From Geosporobacter ferrireducens (GTDB taxonomy: Bacteria; Bacillota; Clostridia; Peptostreptococcales; Thermotaleaceae), in assembly GCF_001750685.1 (NCBI RefSeq), contig NZ_CP017269.1:5728635-5792634 (forward strand): DNA of 64,000 bases. The letters run 5' to 3'. The notes beneath the pieces are model-generated. The model did not search any database and had not been told where the DNA came from. It saw nothing but the letters and a program-made list of their open reading frames with translations. Below, piece by piece: positions 60,871 to 64,000 of this stretch. Every line of letters starts with the position of its first letter. The first letter of the stretch is position 1. Both the position numbers and the translations under genes were made by a program.

Positions 60871-62310
60871 TTAAAGAGTATGATCAATTGCTATACCATT
60901 TAAACTAAAAGTTCTGGCCTCGGTAATCTTAACTTGAGCTAATTGTCCAATTAAATCCTTGCTGCCAGAAAGATTTACGAGTTTACTGCTTCTGGTACGC
61001 CCCATTAATTTAGAGGCATCATTTTTACTTTCTCCTTCTACTAAAACCTCAACAACAGCATCTTTATAATCCATATTTTTTCTTGCAATAATCTCATTTA
61101 AAGTATTTAAAAGCCTGTTAAAACGTTCATGCTTAACGTCTTCAGGTACCTGCTCTGTTAATTTAGCAGCGGGCGTTCCTTCCCGAACAGAATAAAGAAA
61201 AGTAAATGCAGAATCATATTCCACTTGTTTAACGAGATCCAATGTTTCTAAAAAATCTTCTTCTGTTTCGCCCGGAAAGCCTACAATGATATCTGTTGTA
61301 ATAGCAATATTGGGAATGCTGGCCTTTAATTGCGTCACTAGATCTAGATACTGCTCTTTCGTGTAGTGACGGTTCATTTCTTTAAGAATCTTTGTACTGC
61401 CGGATTGAACAGGAAGATGAATATGCTCACAGATTTTATCACAATCCCTCATTGCCTCGATCAATCGGGGAGATAGATCCTTTGGATGCGAAGTCATAAA
61501 TCTTATTCTTTCAAGGCCTTCAGTTTCATTGATCTGAATCAGTAAGTCTGAAAAATCTATCTTATTTTCTAATGTTTTGCCATAAGAATTTACATTTTGC
61601 CCCAGTAATGTCACTTCTTTTGTTCCTTGAGCAACCAATTGCTTGATTTCTTCTACAATGTCTTCAGGATTCCTGCTTCTTTCCCTACCTCTGGTATAGG
61701 GTACAATACAGTAGGTGCAAAAATTATTACAACCATACATGATATTTACAAAGGCTTTTAGTCCATATTTACGGACTACAGGAATACCCTCTACTACGGT
61801 TCCTTCTTCATCCCATACTTCTACGATCATGTGATCAGATTTTTTACAGTTGGCCAACAACTCTGGAAAATTATGCAGATTATGTGTTCCAAAAACCAAG
61901 TCCACATGATTATATTTCTTTTTGATCTGATCAACTACATGTGCTTGTTGCATCATACAACCGCAAACAGCAATAATCATATCCGGTCTTTCTTTTTTAA
62001 GGGGTTTTAATTGTCCAAGATTTCCATATACTTTTAGCTCTGCATTTTCCCGCACACAGCATGTATTGTAAATAATCAAATCAGCTTCTTCTTGTTCGTT
62101 TGTTTCTGTATAGCCCATATTATTAAGCATGCCGGCCAGCTTTTCTGAATCATGTTCATTCATTTGACAGCCATAGGTAATAATCATAGCTTTCTTTTTA
62201 TTACCCTTTTCGTAATAAAATTCATCATTAATCTGGCGTACCTCGTTTATATAAATCTGCTGCCGAAGTTGTTCTTCGGTAGAGACTTTAACAATTTCAC
62301 GTTTACTCAA
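60871..62310 (-). CDS. miaB: tRNA-2-methylthio-N6-dimethylallyladenosine synthase MiaB
   Basis: 479 residues. N-terminal cluster cysteines (YGCQMNEHDSE, NTCCVRENAE, VCGCMMQ), radical-SAM CxxxCxxC in GCNNFCTYCIVPYTRG, and a C-terminal TRAM domain. Adds a methylthio group to i6A37 made by MiaA. First gene of the miaB-mutS-mutL-miaA-hfq block. Confidence 0.96.
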   Translation of the reverse strand: MSKREIVKVSTEEQLRQQIYINEVRQINDEFYYEKGNKKKAMIITYGCQMNEHDSEKLAGMLNNMGYTETNEQEEADLIIYNTCCVRENAELKVYGNLGQLKPLKKERPDMIIAVCGCMMQQAHVVDQIKKKYNHVDLVFGTHNLHNFPELLANCKKSDHMIVEVWDEEGTVVEGIPVVRKYGLKAFVNIMYGCNNFCTYCIVPYTRGRERSRNPEDIVEEIKQLVAQGTKEVTLLGQNVNSYGKTLENKIDFSDLLIQINETEGLERIRFMTSHPKDLSPRLIEAMRDCDKICEHIHLPVQSGSTKILKEMNRHYTKEQYLDLVTQLKASIPNIAITTDIIVGFPGETEEDFLETLDLVKQVEYDSAFTFLYSVREGTPAAKLTEQVPEDVKHERFNRLLNTLNEIIARKNMDYKDAVVEVLVEGESKNDASKLMGRTRSSKLVNLSGSKDLIGQLAQVKITEARTFSLNGIAIDHTL

Positions 62311-62473
62311 AGCATATTCCTCCTAAAAAACATATTCCTATTAGTATTTTTCCGCAATCTAATCCATATTATATCAGATGTAAGAAAAAAAAGAAGCTGC
62401 ATGAAGATAATCTAAATAGTTTAACAAAATTTCGCGAAAAAGATTGAATAAGCACTATTGCCTCGAAATAGAA

Positions 62474-62512
62474 TTTGAGGAAGCCAGTATATATTAATAC
62501 TGGCTTCCTCGA
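62474..62512. terminator. Strong palindromic terminator
   Basis: GAGGAAGCCAGTAT / ATACTGGCTTCCTC, near-perfect 14-bp stem with A/T tracts both sides. It overlaps the 3' end of the small minus-strand gene at 62494. Confidence 0.75.
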
Positions 62513-62682
62513 AATTCTTTTATTGTATTTAAATCTGTGATGAGTATACTACCAGAATGTGGTTTTCCTAAATATTTATTAAATTCTTTTTCGATATCCA
62601 CATGTGAATTGAGGGCAACCAAGTATAAATACCTCTCATCTTTTACATAATGATAAAGAAAGTAATACTTCATATGCATCAC
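62494..62682 (-). CDS. Small hypothetical protein (62 residues)
   Basis: MMHMKYYFLYHYVKDERYLY, then LVALNSHVDIEKEFNKYLGK and PHSGSILITDLNTIKEFRG. Reads like a genuine compact protein (beta-alpha-beta) of unknown family. Stop codon lies inside the terminator stem. Several start codons (MMHM) are available and none has a strong ribosome-binding site. Confidence 0.45.
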   Translation of the reverse strand: MMHMKYYFLYHYVKDERYLYLVALNSHVDIEKEFNKYLGKPHSGSILITDLNTIKEFRGSQY

Positions 62683-62906
62683 TCATTTTTTTTATATTTT
62701 TAGAACTAAAAATCAACTTCATAAAAATATGGATCATGAATGATATTCATTTTACCTACACTATTAGCATCTGCGAAAAAGGCGATTCAATGTTAAGTAA
62801 TAAATAGAAAAAATAGTGTGAAATACAATTTCACCACATAATTTATGATTTTGTGGCATGATAGATGTGTAAATTTTACATAAAATAAAAGTTTAGGGGT
62901 AATTTA

Positions 62907-64000
62907 ATGAAATTATCTACTCGAATAGTGAACATGCAAGAGTCGCCAATTAGAAAACTAGTTCCATTTGCAGAAAATGCAAAAAAAAAGGAAAAAAGGT
63001 GTATCATCTAAATATCGGACAACCTGATATTGAAACACCTGAAAACTTTATGAATGCTGTTAGAAAATTTGATGACAAAGTATTAAAGTATTCATTTTCA
63101 CAAGGTATGCCTGAGCTGGTCGATGCGATGATTAAGTATTACAAAAAATATAATATGGCCTTTGAAAAAGATGAGATCCTAATCATGAATGGCGGAAGTG
63201 AAGCTTTATTATTTGCACTGATAGCCATTGCAGATGATGGTGATGAAGTGATTGTACCAGAGCCTTTCTACACCAATTATAATGGTTTTGGAAGCGCGGT
63301 TGGGGTAAACGTTGTTCCTATCACAACAGAAGCTTCAAAAGGCTTCCATTTACCTGCTAAAGAAGAGATCATAAAAGCAATCAATAGCAAATCAAGGGCT
63401 ATTCTTTTATCAAATCCTGGAAATCCAACAGGGTTGTTGTTTATACAAAAAAAGAAGTTCAAATGCTTGCAGATATTGCAAAGGAATACAATCTTTATGT
63501 AATTGCTGACGAAGTATATAGAGAATTTGTATATGATAACCTAGAATATACAAGCTTTGGAAATATTTCTGAAATTCAAGATCATGTAATCATTGTAGAT
63601 AGTGTATCCAAAAGATTCAGTGCTTGTGGTGCTAGAATTGGTGCAGTCTTAAGTAAGAATAAGGAATTAATGAAGCAAATATTAAAGCTTTGCCAAGGCA
63701 GATTATGCTGCCCAACACTGGAACAAATTGGTGCAGTAGAGCTGTACAACGTATCTGATGACTATTTTAATGCGGTTTTAGTAGAATATCAAAAAAGAAG
63801 AGATATTGTATTTGAAGGACTAAGCAGTATACCCGGTGTTATTTGTGAAAGACCAACAGGTGCATTTTATGTAATTGCAAAATTACCAGTTATAAATGCT
63901 GAAGAGTTTGTGATTTGGATGTTAAAAGACTTTAGCGTAGACAATGAAACCGTTATGTTAGCTCCTGCTGAAGGTTTTTATGCAACGCCTGGCTTAGGTA
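62907..64000 (+). pseudogene. Class I aminotransferase with two frameshifts (3' end outside window)
   Basis: Aspartate/alanine-aminotransferase-like PLP enzyme. Frame 1: MKLSTRIVNMQESPIRKLVP from ATG 62907 to an A/G-rich run near 62980-63000. Frame 2: VYHLNIGQPDIETPENFM through NGGSEALLFAL, EPFYTNYNG and LLSNPGNPTG up to about 63430. Frame 3: VQMLADIAKEYNLYVIADEVYREFVYDN, then VDSVSKRFSACGARIG (PLP lysine in SVSKRFS) to the window edge. Adding one base at each of the two sites restores one continuous protein (AKKKGKKVYHLN; NPTGVVVYTKKEV). Both lie beside G runs, so sequencing or assembly error is as likely as true decay. Confidence 0.8.

Overview
The window looks like chromosomal DNA from an anaerobic, spore-forming clostridial Firmicute, broadly of the Alkaliphilus type. 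This rests on gene content only: sigK, a SpoVK-like ATPase and a SpoIIM-like protein for sporulation; an archaeal-type (non-discriminating) aspartyl-tRNA synthetase with gatB behind a T-box; strong AGGAGG ribosome-binding sites; A+T-rich sequence; and the clostridial block miaB-mutS-mutL-miaA-hfq. No species is claimed. No tRNA, rRNA or CRISPR array was seen.

Layout. (1) 1-4150: tRNA U34 modification genes (trmR partial, trhP), udk and a class B penicillin-binding protein. (2) 4229-12112: sigK split by a 7,155-bp skin-type element (4571-11725) that carries its own large serine recombinase; removal at a shared GAAT restores a 242-residue SigK in frame. Cargo includes a RodA/FtsW protein, a CapA-like protein, a metallophosphoesterase and a TIM-barrel protein. 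(3) 12391-19456: a two-component system, a glycosyltransferase, an MprF/YbhN-like flippase, UDP-galactopyranose mutase and an HD protein. The same spaced A/T repeat operator stands before the regulator operon and before the glycan operon. galU follows. (4) 20877-27436: a MoxR/DUF58/DUF4129/DUF4350 membrane operon with SpoIIM-like and RDD proteins. (5) 27648-35688: a c-di-GMP-I riboswitch with an HD-GYP gene, small unknown genes, a geranylgeranyl-reductase-like flavoprotein, TrmO, a second truncated copy of the sigK 3' end (33732-34040), bacteriohemerythrin and a YqeG phosphatase. (6) 35689-39967: a gene-poor kilobase, a second riboswitch/HD-GYP pair on the minus strand, a DMT transporter and a MarR-GNAT regulator with a palindromic operator. 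(7) 40057-44437: an overlapping operon of lipB, a stand-alone lipoyl-domain carrier, an SDR and a ketosynthase, with a DUF362 protein upstream. (8) 44756-62310: DUF421, a tyrosine recombinase, gatB-aspS under a T-box, an SOS pair (LysM protein and lexA with two LexA boxes), the methionine-gamma-lyase-like gene, a UbiA-like/GTPase/SpoVK-like operon, and hfq-miaA-mutL-mutS-miaB. (9) 62907-end: an aminotransferase broken by two frameshifts.

Most notable: the second sigK 3' half, which differs from the first almost only at silent positions and carries an in-frame match to the element's attachment sequence; the shared operator tying the sensor system to a galactofuranose-type envelope cluster; the lipoyl carrier-ketosynthase operon; and a T-box whose specifier reads GAAC, overlapping Glu and Asn codons.
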